Positions 52,652 to 61,939 of a DNA stretch of 64,000 nucleotides are shown piece after piece (positions within the stretch are counted from its first letter, which is position 1; every line of letters starts with the position of its first letter). Source of the stretch: Actinomyces mediterranea (GTDB taxonomy: Bacteria > Actinomycetota > Actinomycetes > Actinomycetales > Actinomycetaceae). Under the pieces are notes generated by a model, which saw nothing but the letters and a program-made list of their open reading frames with translations, ran no database searches and had not been told where the DNA came from. The stretch lies in the NCBI RefSeq assembly GCF_900155595.1, contig NZ_FTPB01000004.1, forward strand, positions 1,302,001 through 1,366,000. Direction: 5' to 3'. A program made the translations under genes and the position numbers.

Positions 52652-55120
52652 ATGTTCGAACGGTTCACCGACAGGGCCAGGCGCGTCGTCGTCCTCGCCC
52701 AGGATGAGGCGCGCGGCCTCAAGCACAACTACATCGGAACCGAGCACCTCCTCCTCGGCCTCATCACCGAGGGCGAGGGCGTCGCCGCGAAGGCACTGGA
52801 AATGATGGACATCAAGTCCGACTCCGTGCGCGAATCCGTCATCGAGATCATCGGCGCCGGTGAGAAGCCCGTCGAGGGCCACATTCCCTTCACGCCCCGC
52901 GCCAAGCGGGTCTTCGAGCTGTCCCTGCGTGAGGCCCTCCAGCTTGGACACAACTACATCGGAACCGAGCACCTCCTCCTCGGCCTGCTCAAAGAGGGCG
53001 AGGGTGTGGCGGCGCAGGTGCTCACCAAGCTCGGCGCGGACCTCACGCAGGTGCGCCAAACCGTCATCCAGCTCCTCTCCGGCTACCAGCGCGGCGAGGG
53101 CGAGGGGCGCGAGGCCGTCGGAGCCGGAGTCGGCGGGAGCGGCGGCCCGGATAGGGCGAACTCCGCGATCCTCGAACAATTCGGTCGCAACCTCACGCAG
53201 GCGGCCCGGGAGAACAAGCTCGACCCAGTCATCGGCAGGCGCGTCGAGATGGAGCGCGTCATGCAGATCCTCTCGCGCCGCACGAAGAACAACCCCGTGC
53301 TGATCGGCGAGCCCGGTGTCGGAAAGACTGCCGTCGTCGAGGGCCTCGCCCAGGCGATCGTCGCCGGCGACGTGCCCGAAACCATCAAGGACAAGCAGAT
53401 CTACAGCCTCGACATGGGGTCCCTCGTCGCGGGTTCGCGCTACCGCGGCGACTTCGAAGAGCGTCTGAAGAAGGTGCTCAAGGAGATCCGCACGCGCGGC
53501 GACATCATCCTGTTCATCGACGAGATCCACACCCTCGTCGGCGCGGGCGCCGCCGAGGGCTCCATCGACGCCGCCCAGATGCTCAAGCCCATGCTCGCGC
53601 GCGGTGAACTCCAGACCATCGGCGCCACCACGAATGACGAGTACCGCAAGTACATCGAGAAGGATGCGGCCCTCGAGCGACGCTTCCAGCCGGTCAAGGT
53701 CGACGAGCCGAGCGTCGAGGAGACCATTGAGATCCTCAAGGGCCTGCGCGACCGCTACGAGGCCCACCACCGCGTCATCATCACCGATGAGGCGATCAGC
53801 GCCGCAGCGGAGCTCGCCGACCGCTACATCTCCGACCGTTTCCTGCCGGACAAGGCGATCGACCTCGTCGACGAGGCCGGCGCGCGCCTGCGCATCCGCC
53901 GCATGACGGCTCCGCCGGAGCTGCGCGAACTCGACGAGAAGATCGCCGAGGTGCGCCGCAATAAGGAGAGCGCCATTGACGACCAGGACTTCGAGAAGGC
54001 CGCATCCCTGCGTGACGAAGAGTCCCGCCTCGGCGAGGAGCGCAAGGCGAAGGAGGCCGCCTGGAAGGGCGGCGAGTCCGACGAGATCGCAGAAGTTGGC
54101 GACGAGGAGATCGCTGAAGTCCTCGCCATGTCGACCGGCATCCCCGTCTTCAAACTCACCCAGACGGAGACGGCGAAGCTCCTCAACATGGAGGATGAGC
54201 TCCACAAGCGCGTCATCGGCCAGGACGAGGCCGTTAAGGCCCTGTCGCAGTCGATCCGTCGCACGCGAAGCGGCCTGAAGGATCCGAACCGCCCCGGCGG
54301 CTCCTTCATCTTCGCTGGCCCCACCGGCGTCGGCAAGACGGAGTTGGCCAAGGCGCTCGCGGAGTTCCTCTTCGGAGACGAGGACGCCCTCATCCAGCTC
54401 GACATGTCGGAGTTCTCCGAGAAGCACACGGCGTCGCGCCTTTTCGGAGCCCCTCCCGGCTATGTCGGATACGACGAGGGCGGCCAGCTCACCGAGAAGG
54501 TGCGCCGCAAGCCGTTCTCCGTCGTCCTTTTCGACGAGGTCGAGAAGGCCCACCCCGATATCTTCAACTCGCTCCTCCAGATCCTTGAAGAGGGGCGCCT
54601 GACCGATTCGCAGGGCCGCAAGGTCGATTTCAAGAACACTGTCATCATCATGACGACGAACCTCGGTACGCGCGACATCAACAAGGGCGTCCTCACGGGC
54701 TTCCAGTCGGCGGAGAACATGACTCACGACTACTCGCGCATGAAGGCGAAGGTGTCGGAAGAACTCAAGCAGCATTTCCGCCCCGAGTTCCTCAACCGCG
54801 TCGACGACACGATCGTGTTCCCGCCTCTGGGCAAGGAGCAGATCAAACTCATCGTCGACCTCATGATCGCCAAGCTCGCCAAGCGAATGGAGGCCCAGGA
54901 CATGCACCTGCAGCTCTCCGACGATGCGCGCGACCTGCTCGCCGATCTCGGCTTCGATCCGGTGCTCGGCGCGCGTCCGTTGCGCCGCGCGATTCAGCGT
55001 GAAATCGAGGATGCCCTGTCGGAGAGGATCCTCTTCGGAGAGATTCAGCCCGGCCAGGTCGTCACCGTCGGCGTCGAGGGCGAGGGCAAGGAGCGCAGCT
55101 TCACCTTCAACGGCCAGTAG
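52652..55120 (+). CDS. clpC: ClpC AAA+ unfoldase of the Clp protease
   Basis: An 822-residue Hsp100 protein that unfolds substrates for ClpP. Two ClpN repeats (each with [13 protein letters not shown]) fill residues 1-145. The first AAA module has Walker [11 protein letters not shown] and Walker [19 protein letters not shown]-like coiled middle ([23 protein letters not shown]) is the ClpC signature, and the second AAA module has [26 protein letters not shown] precedes the ATG. The C-terminal ClpP loop residue set is not obvious by eye but the length is right. Essential in related actinobacteria. Confidence 0.96.
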   Translation: MFERFTDRARRVVVLAQDEARGLKHNYIGTEHLLLGLITEGEGVAAKALEMMDIKSDSVRESVIEIIGAGEKPVEGHIPFTPRAKRVFELSLREALQLGHNYIGTEHLLLGLLKEGEGVAAQVLTKLGADLTQVRQTVIQLLSGYQRGEGEGREAVGAGVGGSGGPDRANSAILEQFGRNLTQAARENKLDPVIGRRVEMERVMQILSRRTKNNPVLIGEPGVGKTAVVEGLAQAIVAGDVPETIKDKQIYSLDMGSLVAGSRYRGDFEERLKKVLKEIRTRGDIILFIDEIHTLVGAGAAEGSIDAAQMLKPMLARGELQTIGATTNDEYRKYIEKDAALERRFQPVKVDEPSVEETIEILKGLRDRYEAHHRVIITDEAISAAAELADRYISDRFLPDKAIDLVDEAGARLRIRRMTAPPELRELDEKIAEVRRNKESAIDDQDFEKAASLRDEESRLGEERKAKEAAWKGGESDEIAEVGDEEIAEVLAMSTGIPVFKLTQTETAKLLNMEDELHKRVIGQDEAVKALSQSIRRTRSGLKDPNRPGGSFIFAGPTGVGKTELAKALAEFLFGDEDALIQLDMSEFSEKHTASRLFGAPPGYVGYDEGGQLTEKVRRKPFSVVLFDEVEKAHPDIFNSLLQILEEGRLTDSQGRKVDFKNTVIIMTTNLGTRDINKGVLTGFQSAENMTHDYSRMKAKVSEELKQHFRPEFLNRVDDTIVFPPLGKEQIKLIVDLMIAKLAKRMEAQDMHLQLSDDARDLLADLGFDPVLGARPLRRAIQREIEDALSERILFGEIQPGQVVTVGVEGEGKERSFTFNGQ

Positions 55121-55130
55121 CTCGATGAGG

Positions 55131-55178
55131 CTCAGTCCCCGCCACCGGATGATTCCGGGGACGGGGACTGAGTCGTTT
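55131..55178 (+). terminator. Terminator after clpC
   Basis: CTCAGTCCCCG (55131-55141) pairs with CGGGGACTGAG (55162-55172), followed by TCGTTTT. Confidence 0.75.
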
Positions 55179-55207
55179 TGGCGGTGCTCGCAGGGGGAGA
55201 GGGCCGG

Positions 55208-56053
55208 TCAGAACTTTCCGCCTCCCCCGCCGTGGGTGGCGCCGCTCGATGAGGTGTGCGTCGAGGAATCATCGGAGTCGTTGCTGGTGGGGCGAGGAGT
55301 CTTCGTCACATAGGTCTGGATGAATGTGTCCTGCCCCCCGCTCACGACGAACGTCCCGTCGGCGACATAGGATGCCGCCCCCGGTTCGAGGCCCTCATTC
55401 GTCATCTTGTTAATGAAATATCGCTTGACGAAGGCTCGGGCGGCGGCGATGCCTCCGACGAGGCCGGTGAGGATTGAGCCGATCACGTGACCAATGAGGT
55501 CCGTGAGCGTTGTCGGAGTCTTCGTGATGGGGTTGCCGTCTTCGGCGGCTTGCATGTAGCGCTCCATCTGCCCGACGAAGACTCGTGCACCCCCCTCCCA
55601 GTCGTTTTCGCCCAGGGGCTTTTTGATGAGCGTCCCAAGGGCGGAAATCCCGGCATCGGTGAAAGTGGCGATGGATGTGCCGCGCGTGGAGATCCACCAG
55701 TCGCGGGTCGCGGGGGCGACGAGGAGGAGGACTCCGGAGCGCTCCGCCCCGATCCCGTAACCGTTGTAGTCGAAGTAGTCGTCGGCCATTTCCATCGGCG
55801 TCTTGTTGGCGTCGAGGTCGGCGTAGAGAACGACGATGTCTTGGCCGTATCTGGCCGATACTCGGGTGATCTCCTCTTCAAGCTCCTGCTCAACGGAGGG
55901 GGAGAGCAGGCCGGCCTCGTCGACGACGTGTCGGGTCGACGCCTGCGCCGTACCCGGCAGCAGCGCGGCGATCGCGAGGACGAGAGCGAATACGACGGAG
56001 AGCCTTGTGATGATGGAGCGCATCTGCGCTGCGGTTGTGTTCATGTCACTCAC
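55208..56053 (-). CDS. TPM-domain membrane protein (YdjH-like)
   Basis: A 281-residue protein. SIITRLSVVFALVLAIAALLPGTAQA is a signal peptide or anchor. HVVDEAGLLSPSVEQELEEEITRVSARYGQDIVVLYADLD begins the TPM (DUF477) fold, and GVLLLVAPATRDWWISTRG and GARVFVGQMERYMQAA continue it. A membrane helix (LIGHVIGSILTGLVGGIAAARA) follows, and the end is Ser/Gly-rich (SSSGATHGGGGGKF), as in many TPM proteins. The start may be GTG at 56053 or ATG at 56044. It follows the zinc-ribbon gene by three bases, matching the order of the B. subtilis ydjG-ydjH genes. Confidence 0.8.
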   Translation of the reverse strand: MSDMNTTAAQMRSIITRLSVVFALVLAIAALLPGTAQASTRHVVDEAGLLSPSVEQELEEEITRVSARYGQDIVVLYADLDANKTPMEMADDYFDYNGYGIGAERSGVLLLVAPATRDWWISTRGTSIATFTDAGISALGTLIKKPLGENDWEGGARVFVGQMERYMQAAEDGNPITKTPTTLTDLIGHVIGSILTGLVGGIAAARAFVKRYFINKMTNEGLEPGAASYVADGTFVVSGGQDTFIQTYVTKTPRPTSNDSDDSSTHTSSSGATHGGGGGKF

Positions 56054-56056
56054 CCG

Positions 56057-57214
56057 TCAATTCACGAAGATGTAGGCCAGGAACCAGCCGATGGTGGCGA
56101 ATAGTGCGAAAAAGGGGATCGTGAAACCGACGTAGAGCGCTCTGAGCTTCCTTCGACTGATTGGGAAGGAGCCGACGACCTCGCCGGTCTGTCCATTGAT
56201 TGCAAAGGGGTAGGCCTTCCCTTCGTAGGCGATGACGATCAACCACACCGGAAGCAGCGCATACCAGATGGCGTCCCTTGTGACGGAGATCTGCGCCGAT
56301 TCGAGTTGGACGGAGGCATATCCGGTGACCGTCGACTGGACGAGGGTGGATAGCGTCGTCTTGACCCGCTTGTCGGCCCGGTCGATGGTGGTGGCTGCTT
56401 CAATGTCGTAGGAGGACGCGGCGTATCCGGACAGGTAGGCGGTGGCGAAGGATTTCGAGTCCGCTAATTCGAAAGGCTCTACGCCCTCGGCCCGTGTCTC
56501 TTCGAGTTTCGTCGTCGCACAGACGGGGACTCCGCGGAACTTGGCGGAGGCGTCGCGCGTGATCTGGAAGACGTCGGTTTCGACGTAGTCGAATTCGGTG
56601 TCCGACCATGTGCGGGTCTGGGTCCCTTTCAATGTGATGGTGCCCGACGCGTCGGCGTCGTGGTACCAGTAGGGGATATAGGTGCCGGTGGCCTCCGACA
56701 GGGTGTGGGTGTCCTGGAATGCGCGGGGGAGGAGGAACTTGCCCGTCGTCGCCTTCTTGAAGGCATTGAGCATTCCCGTCTTGTCGAGGGCGAACGGGAT
56801 GATGAAGTCGGGGATCCGCGTGCTCTGAATGCGGCTGGATGCGACGAAGGTGTTATTGCAGAAACCGCAGCGGGTGGAGATCGTCGTCGGGTCGGCGACG
56901 ATCTCAGCTCCGCAGGAATTGCACACCAGCGTCGCCACCGGGCCGAGTTCGCTCTGGTCGACATATGTCGCAGCGGATTGCTTCCACTGGTCGCCGGCCT
57001 CGGCGCTGCCGGGCGAGGGAGCCGCCGGTGCACTGTCTACCGCCCCGTCTGCATCGGGGGAAACAGGCGATCCCGCCTGCGCGAGACTCGCATTGAATTG
57101 CTCGACTTCGGCGACCTCGAAAGATGAGCCGCAGTATTCGCACGCCATTCTCCCGGTGACGGGATTGAACTCAATGGGTGCCGAGCACGACGGGCATTTG
57201 TACTGGATCTCGCT
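56057..57214 (-). CDS. Zinc-ribbon membrane protein (YdjG-like)
   Basis: A 385-residue protein. GTG at 57214 follows GGGGA and gives the N-terminus SEIQYKCPSCSAPIEFNPVTGRMACEYCGSSFE, a TFIIB-type zinc ribbon. A second ribbon is LVCNSCGAEIVADPTTISTRCGFCNNTF. The soluble middle has IPDFIIPFALDKTGMLNAFKKATTGKFLLPRAF and YIPYWYHDADASG. Two membrane helices lie near the end (WYALLPVWLIVIAYEGKAYPFAI and LYVGFTIPFFALFATIGWFLAYIFV). The family matches B. subtilis YdjG, which works with YdjH and the SPFH protein YdjI in a membrane-stress complex with PspA. Confidence 0.8.
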   Translation of the reverse strand, partial: SEIQYKCPSCSAPIEFNPVTGRMACEYCGSSFEVAEVEQFNASLAQAGSPVSPDADGAVDSAPAAPSPGSAEAGDQWKQSAATYVDQSELGPVATLVCNSCGAEIVADPTTISTRCGFCNNTFVASSRIQSTRIPDFIIPFALDKTGMLNAFKKATTGKFLLPRAFQDTHTLSEATGTYIPYWYHDADASGTITLKGTQTRTWSDTEFDYVETDVFQITRDASAKFRGVPVCATTKLEETRAEGVEPFELADSKSFATAYLSGYAASSYDIEAATTIDRADKRVKTTLSTLVQSTVTGYASVQLESAQISVTRDAIWYALLPVWLIVIAYEGKAYPFAINGQTGEVVGSFPISRRKLRALYVGFTIPFFALFATIGWFLAYIFVN

Positions 57215-57467
57215 CACGATCCATCCCCTTTTCTCCTGGTGGTACACGCATGCTGGAGGGACAAGCGCTTCATGCGGAGGCGCTGTGGCGGTTGTCGTCC
57301 GACAGGGTGGTCGACGAGGTCGATCCGAGCCCCACCGGATAGAAGAAACGACGAAGAATCACCTATTCGGGTATTTCTCACGTCACACTGTTTTACCATG
57401 AATAACCACAGGATATGGGCACTGTCATGATGTGCCCCGTCCTCTGTTCATTTTGAAAGGAGAAGCC

Positions 57468-58937
57468 GTGGGACTCATTCAGGCCGCCACTGGCGCGATC
57501 GGGGGCACACTCGCCGATCAATGGATTGACGCTTTTGAAGCGGTGGACATGGGTGAGGGCATCGTCTTCACAAAGGGATCGAAACTGCGTCAGGGCGATC
57601 CGCGCAGTTCGAACCGCAAGGGGACTGAGGACCTCATCACGAATGGATCGAGGATCCACGTGTACGACCGTCAGGCGATGCTGCTGACGGACGCGGGCAA
57701 GATCTCGGACTTCACCGCCGAGCCGGGTCTGTACACCGTCGACTACACGGGGCAGCCGACGATCTTCTCAGGCGACCTCAAGGGCACTCTTCTCGATTCG
57801 TGGGAGCGTTTCAAGTTCGGCGGGGGCACCCCGCAGAAGCAGCAGATCTTCTTCGTTAATCTTCAAGAGATCAAGGGCATTAAGTTCGGCACCCCCTCCG
57901 CCCTCAACTATTTCGATACTTTCTATAATGCAGAGTTGTTCCTGCGCTGCCACGGCACCTTCTCAATCAGGATCGCCGACCCGATCCTGTTCTACCAGCA
58001 GGCCATTCCCCGCGACGCAGTGCGCGTGCACATCGACGACATCAAAGAGCAGTACATGTCGGAGTTCCTCGAAGCGCTTCAGGCATCCATCAACCAGATG
58101 AGCGTCGATGGCATCCGCATCTCCCAGGTCGCTTCGAAGATGCGCGAGCTGTCGCAGTACATGCGCAACACCCTCGACGATGACTGGTTGCTCGGACGCG
58201 GTATGGAGATCCAGTCCGTCGGCATCGCCTCGATCTCCTACGACGACGAGTCCCGCAAACTCATCGACATGCGTAACCAGGGCGCGATGCTCTCCGATCC
58301 GAGTGTGCGCGAGGGGTACGTCCAGGGCGCCGTCGCCCGCGGCATGGAGGCCGCAGGCTCCAACGAGGCCGGTGCGGGCATGGCATTCATGGGCATGGGT
58401 GTGGGTATGCAGGCTGGTGGCGGCTTTATGCAGGCGGCGTCCCAGTCGAACCAGCAGCAGATGCAGCAGCCCCAGTGGCAGCAACAGCAGATGCCTCCCC
58501 AGCAGCAGGGGGCGCCCCAGCAGTGGACGCAACCGCAGCCGGGCCAGTGGACCCAGCCCCCTGCCCCGCAGGGACAGCAGTGGGCGCCTCAGCAGCAGAT
58601 GCCTCCCCAGCAGCAGGGGGCACCTCAGCAGTGGACGCAACCGCAGCCGGGCCAGTGGACCCAGCCCCCTGCCCCGCAGGGACAGCAGTGGGCGCCTCAG
58701 CAGCAGATGCCTCCCCAGCAGCAGGGGGCGCCCCAGCAGTGGACTCAGCCTCAGCAGGGGCAGGTACCCCCGCAGGGAGTCCCTCAGCAGTGGCAGCAAG
58801 CCCAGCAGGGGGCGCCCCAGCAGTGGGATCAAAGCCAGGGTCAGGTGCCTCCCGCCCAGCCCGAGCAGTGGTCTCATCCGCAGGCTCCGGAGGGTGAGCC
58901 CCCGGAGCAGCCGCCCGCTGACAACCAGCAGCAGTAG
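57468..58937 (+). CDS. SPFH-domain protein with long Gln/Pro repeat tail (YdjI-like)
   Basis: A 489-residue protein. GTG at 57468 follows AAAGGAG. Residues 1-30 (GLIQAATGAIGGTLADQWIDAF) and GSKLRQGDPRSSNRKGTEDLITNGSRIHVYDRQAMLL are the start of the 'virion core protein'-type SPFH family to which YdjI belongs. The SPFH part continues to EIQSVGIASISYDDESRKLI near residue 270. The C-terminal 160 residues are Gln/Pro/Trp-rich low-complexity sequence built on a 36-residue unit; YdjI itself usually ends in a zinc ribbon, which is absent here. It is divergent from the zinc-ribbon and TPM genes. Confidence 0.82.
   Translation: MGLIQAATGAIGGTLADQWIDAFEAVDMGEGIVFTKGSKLRQGDPRSSNRKGTEDLITNGSRIHVYDRQAMLLTDAGKISDFTAEPGLYTVDYTGQPTIFSGDLKGTLLDSWERFKFGGGTPQKQQIFFVNLQEIKGIKFGTPSALNYFDTFYNAELFLRCHGTFSIRIADPILFYQQAIPRDAVRVHIDDIKEQYMSEFLEALQASINQMSVDGIRISQVASKMRELSQYMRNTLDDDWLLGRGMEIQSVGIASISYDDESRKLIDMRNQGAMLSDPSVREGYVQGAVARGMEAAGSNEAGAGMAFMGMGVGMQAGGGFMQAASQSNQQQMQQPQWQQQQMPPQQQGAPQQWTQPQPGQWTQPPAPQGQQWAPQQQMPPQQQGAPQQWTQPQPGQWTQPPAPQGQQWAPQQQMPPQQQGAPQQWTQPQQGQVPPQGVPQQWQQAQQGAPQQWDQSQGQVPPAQPEQWSHPQAPEGEPPEQPPADNQQQ
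58485..58808 (+). repeat. 108-bp tandem repeats in the SPFH gene tail
   Basis: Units begin at 58491, 58599 and 58707, each 108 bp (36 codons), nearly identical between the first two, with the third incomplete. Each encodes a segment starting MPPQQQGAPQQWTQ. The identity suggests recent expansion and possible length variation. Confidence 0.85.
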
Positions 58938-58948
58938 GCATGTCGATT

Positions 58949-58985
58949 GAGGGCCTGACTCGCGACGATCGCGAGTCAGGCCCTC
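58949..58985 (+). terminator. Terminator after the SPFH gene
   Basis: A 16-bp perfect stem (58949-58964 with 58970-58985) around ACGAT. Confidence 0.75.
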
Positions 58986-59096
58986 CGTCGTGTTCTTCGG
59001 GTGTGCAGGGCTGGGATCGGCGAAAACATGCCCAGCTCGGAACAAATGAAAAGACTGAAATAGACAAATGTGTGGTGACTTAGGTCCCTGATTTGC

Positions 59097-59102
59097 TAGA
59101 CT
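59097..59102 (+). promoter_or_regulatory. Candidate -10 of ppdK
   Basis: TAGACT about 58 bases before the ppdK ATG, in an AT-richer stretch. Confidence 0.45.
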
Positions 59103-59160
59103 CGCACCCAGCGGCCTAACGACGGGCTACTCATTGCAATGACGGAAGTAGAGGACCTCA

Positions 59161-61872
59161 ATGGTCAAGTACGTGTACGACTTCTCCGAGGGCGACAAGT
59201 CCATGAAGGACCTGCTCGGAGGCAAGGGTGCGAACCTCGCAGAGATGACGAAGCTCGGACTGCCAGTTCCCCCGGGATTCACCATCACCACCGAAGCGTG
59301 TCGGGCTTACCTCAGGGATTCAGTCGTTCCTGAATCCCTTGCCACCGAGGTCACTACGGCGCTTCGCGGCGTCGAGGACCAGATGGGCCGCACCCTCGGC
59401 GATCCCGAGAGCCCTCTCCTCGTGTCCGTCCGTTCTGGTGCCAAGTTCTCCATGCCCGGCATGATGGAGACTGTCCTCAACATCGGCCTCAACGACCAGT
59501 CCGTCCTCGGCCTGGCGAACATCTCCGGCAATGAGCGCTTCGCGTGGGATTCCTACCGCCGCCTCATTCAGATGTTCGGCAAGACTGTCCTCGACATCGA
59601 CGGCGACCTGTTCTCCGACGCCCTCGACGCTCTCAAGGCCGAGCGCGGCATCAAGGGTGACACCGAGCTGACCGCCGAGGACCTCAAGGGCCTGGTCGTC
59701 ACCTTCAAGAAGATCGTGTCCGATCAGAAGGGGATCGACTTCCCCCAGGATCCGCGCGCCCAGATGGATATGGCGATCGAGGCCGTCTTCCGCTCGTGGA
59801 ACACTGAGCGCGCCCGGATCTACCGCCGTCGCGAGCGCATCCCTCACGATCTGGGCACTGCGGTCAATATCTGCACGATGGTCTTTGGCAACATGGGCGA
59901 AGGCTCGGGCACTGGTGTGTGCTTCACTCGCGACCCCTCTTCGGGCCACTCCGGCGTCTATGGCGACTATCTCGAGAACGCCCAGGGCGAGGACGTCGTC
60001 GCCGGAATCCGTAACACCCTGTCGCTGGCCGACCTGGAGTCGATTGACAAGGCCTCCTACGACCAGCTTCGTGGAATCATGCGCAAGCTGGAGACCCACT
60101 ACCGTGACATGTGCGACATCGAGTTCACGATCGAGCGCGGCAAACTGTGGATGCTGCAGACCCGAGTCGGTAAGCGCACCGCGGCGGCAGCGTTCCGCAT
60201 CGCCACCCAGCTCGTCGAGGAGAAGCTCATCACCCGCGACGAGGCTCTCACCCGCGTCACCGGCGACCAGCTCACGCAGCTGATGTTCCCGCAATTCGAC
60301 CCCAGTGCCGTTAAGGAGCTCATCGCCCGAGGTATGGCCGCCTCCCCGGGCGCCGCAGTCGGCAAGATCGCCTTCGACAACGCGCAGGCCGAGGCGATGT
60401 CCGCGCAGGGCATCAAGTGCGTGCTCGTGCGCCGCGAGACCAACCCCGATGATCTGCCCGGCATGGTCGCCGCTGAGGGCATCCTGACAGCGCGCGGCGG
60501 CAAGACCTCGCACGCTGCCGTCGTGGCGCGCGGCATGGGCAAGACCTGCGTCTGCGGCGCCGAGGCCCTCGAGATCGACGCCGAGAAGGGCACCGTCACC
60601 ATTGACGGGCGCGTCCTCACTGGCGATGACACCATCGCCATTGACGGTCAGAGTGGTGAGATCTTCATCGGCGATGTGCCCGTCACGGACTCCCCGGTCA
60701 CCACCTACCTGTCCGAGGGCCTCGATGCGGGCCTCGCCGCAGCCGGCCACGATGAGGGGACCCGCGACCTCGTGACTGCCGTCGACCGCATCCTCACGCA
60801 CGCGGATAAGGTCCGCCGCCTCAAGGTCCGCGCCAACGCCGACACCCCGACGGATTCGCGTCGGGCGATCGAGTTCGGCGCCGAGGGCATCGGACTGTGC
60901 CGTACCGAGCACATGTTCCTCGGGGCGAGGCGCCCGCTCGTCGAGCGCGCCATCCTGTCCGCGCCGGATTCGCCCGAACGCAAGGCCGCCTTCGGGGAGC
61001 TCGAGAAGCTGCAGAAGCAGGACTTCCTCGAGATGCTCGAAGTGATGGACTCCAAGGCGATGACGGTTCGCCTCATCGACCCGCCGCTCCATGAGTTCAT
61101 GCCGGCGCTGTCCGAGCTGGAGATCAAGGTCGCAGTCGCCAAGGCGACGGGAGGTGCGGACCCTGCGGACGAGAGGATGCTCGCAGCGGTTCGCCGTTTC
61201 CACGAGCAGAACCCGATGCTTGGCCTGCGCGGCGTGCGCCTCGGCATCTACCTGCCGGGCCTGTTCGCCCTCCAGATGCGCGCCCTGTGCGAGGCCGCCG
61301 CCGAATTGGTCGCCCGCGGGCTCAACCCGATGCCGGAGATCATGGTCCCCCTCGTCGGCTCCGTCCGCGAACTCCAACTCATCCGTGAAGAGGGCGAGGC
61401 GATCATCGCCGAAGTGGCACGTGCCCGCGGCGTCGACCTGTCGAGTGTCACCATCGGTGCCATGATCGAGCTGCCCCGCGCGGCGATGACTGCGGAGGAC
61501 CTCGCCGAGGAGGCCGACTTTTTCTCATTCGGCACGAACGACCTCACTCAGACCGTGTGGGGCTTCTCGCGTGACGATGTCGAAAGCGTCTTCTTCCCGC
61601 AGTACATCGAGGCCGGCATCTTCGGCGTCTCGCCCTTCGAGTCCATCGATGTTCACGGCGTGGGAACCCTCGTCCGTGAGGGCGTGACCCGTGCGCGCTC
61701 CACCAAGTCCGATATCAAGCTCGGCGTGTGCGGCGAGCACGGCGGGGATCCCGCGTCGATCCACTTCTTCCACGAAGTCGGCGTCGACTACGTCTCCTGC
61801 TCCCCGTTCCGAGTCCCGGTCGCCCGCCTGGAGGCCGGCCGCGCGGCAGTGGAGGCCGATGTCGACGCCTGA
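59161..61872 (+). CDS. ppdK: Pyruvate, phosphate dikinase
   Basis: Interconverts pyruvate, ATP and Pi with PEP, AMP and PPi; can serve glycolysis or gluconeogenesis from lactate. At 903 residues it is standard. VYDFSEGDKSMKDLLGGKGANLAEM starts the ATP-grasp domain, where GAKFSMPGMMETVLNIGLND is conserved. The phosphorylated His is residue 451 in GGKTSHAAVVARGMGK. The PEP/pyruvate barrel contains GAEGIGLCRTEHMF, and GTNDLTQTVWGFSRDD and GVCGEHGGDP near the end. It lies beside an L-lactate permease, fitting a role in lactate use. Confidence 0.96.
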   Translation: MVKYVYDFSEGDKSMKDLLGGKGANLAEMTKLGLPVPPGFTITTEACRAYLRDSVVPESLATEVTTALRGVEDQMGRTLGDPESPLLVSVRSGAKFSMPGMMETVLNIGLNDQSVLGLANISGNERFAWDSYRRLIQMFGKTVLDIDGDLFSDALDALKAERGIKGDTELTAEDLKGLVVTFKKIVSDQKGIDFPQDPRAQMDMAIEAVFRSWNTERARIYRRRERIPHDLGTAVNICTMVFGNMGEGSGTGVCFTRDPSSGHSGVYGDYLENAQGEDVVAGIRNTLSLADLESIDKASYDQLRGIMRKLETHYRDMCDIEFTIERGKLWMLQTRVGKRTAAAAFRIATQLVEEKLITRDEALTRVTGDQLTQLMFPQFDPSAVKELIARGMAASPGAAVGKIAFDNAQAEAMSAQGIKCVLVRRETNPDDLPGMVAAEGILTARGGKTSHAAVVARGMGKTCVCGAEALEIDAEKGTVTIDGRVLTGDDTIAIDGQSGEIFIGDVPVTDSPVTTYLSEGLDAGLAAAGHDEGTRDLVTAVDRILTHADKVRRLKVRANADTPTDSRRAIEFGAEGIGLCRTEHMFLGARRPLVERAILSAPDSPERKAAFGELEKLQKQDFLEMLEVMDSKAMTVRLIDPPLHEFMPALSELEIKVAVAKATGGADPADERMLAAVRRFHEQNPMLGLRGVRLGIYLPGLFALQMRALCEAAAELVARGLNPMPEIMVPLVGSVRELQLIREEGEAIIAEVARARGVDLSSVTIGAMIELPRAAMTAEDLAEEADFFSFGTNDLTQTVWGFSRDDVESVFFPQYIEAGIFGVSPFESIDVHGVGTLVREGVTRARSTKSDIKLGVCGEHGGDPASIHFFHEVGVDYVSCSPFRVPVARLEAGRAAVEADVDA

Positions 61873-61886
61873 TCGACCATGATGAC

Positions 61887-61920
61887 AGGGGCGCCCTCGG
61901 GTCTCACCCGGGGGCACCCC
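61887..61920. terminator. Hairpin between ppdK and lactate permease
   Basis: GGGGCGCCCTCGGGT pairs with ACCCGGGGGCACCCC at 13 of 15 positions around CTC, between convergent genes. Confidence 0.65.
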
Positions 61921-61939
61921 CCCTCGTGTACGCGCGCGA

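Noticed and set aside
52634-54907. A 757-residue open frame antisense to clpC
   Set aside because: It is a GC-skew shadow: repetitive Leu/Val/Asp-rich sequence with no family features, while clpC on the other strand has every expected motif.
58485-58808. CRISPR-like array
   Set aside because: The repeats are 108 bp, contiguous with no spacers and in frame inside a coding sequence. No CRISPR or cas gene was seen in the window.
57963-59045. Leu/Arg-rich open frame antisense to the SPFH tail
   Set aside because: It is the complement of the Gln/Pro repeats, so its apparent repeats are only a reflection.
59320-61377. A 685-residue open frame antisense to ppdK
   Set aside because: Low-quality composition (many Arg/Gly/His), no ribosome-binding site, and completely covered by a firm ppdK.
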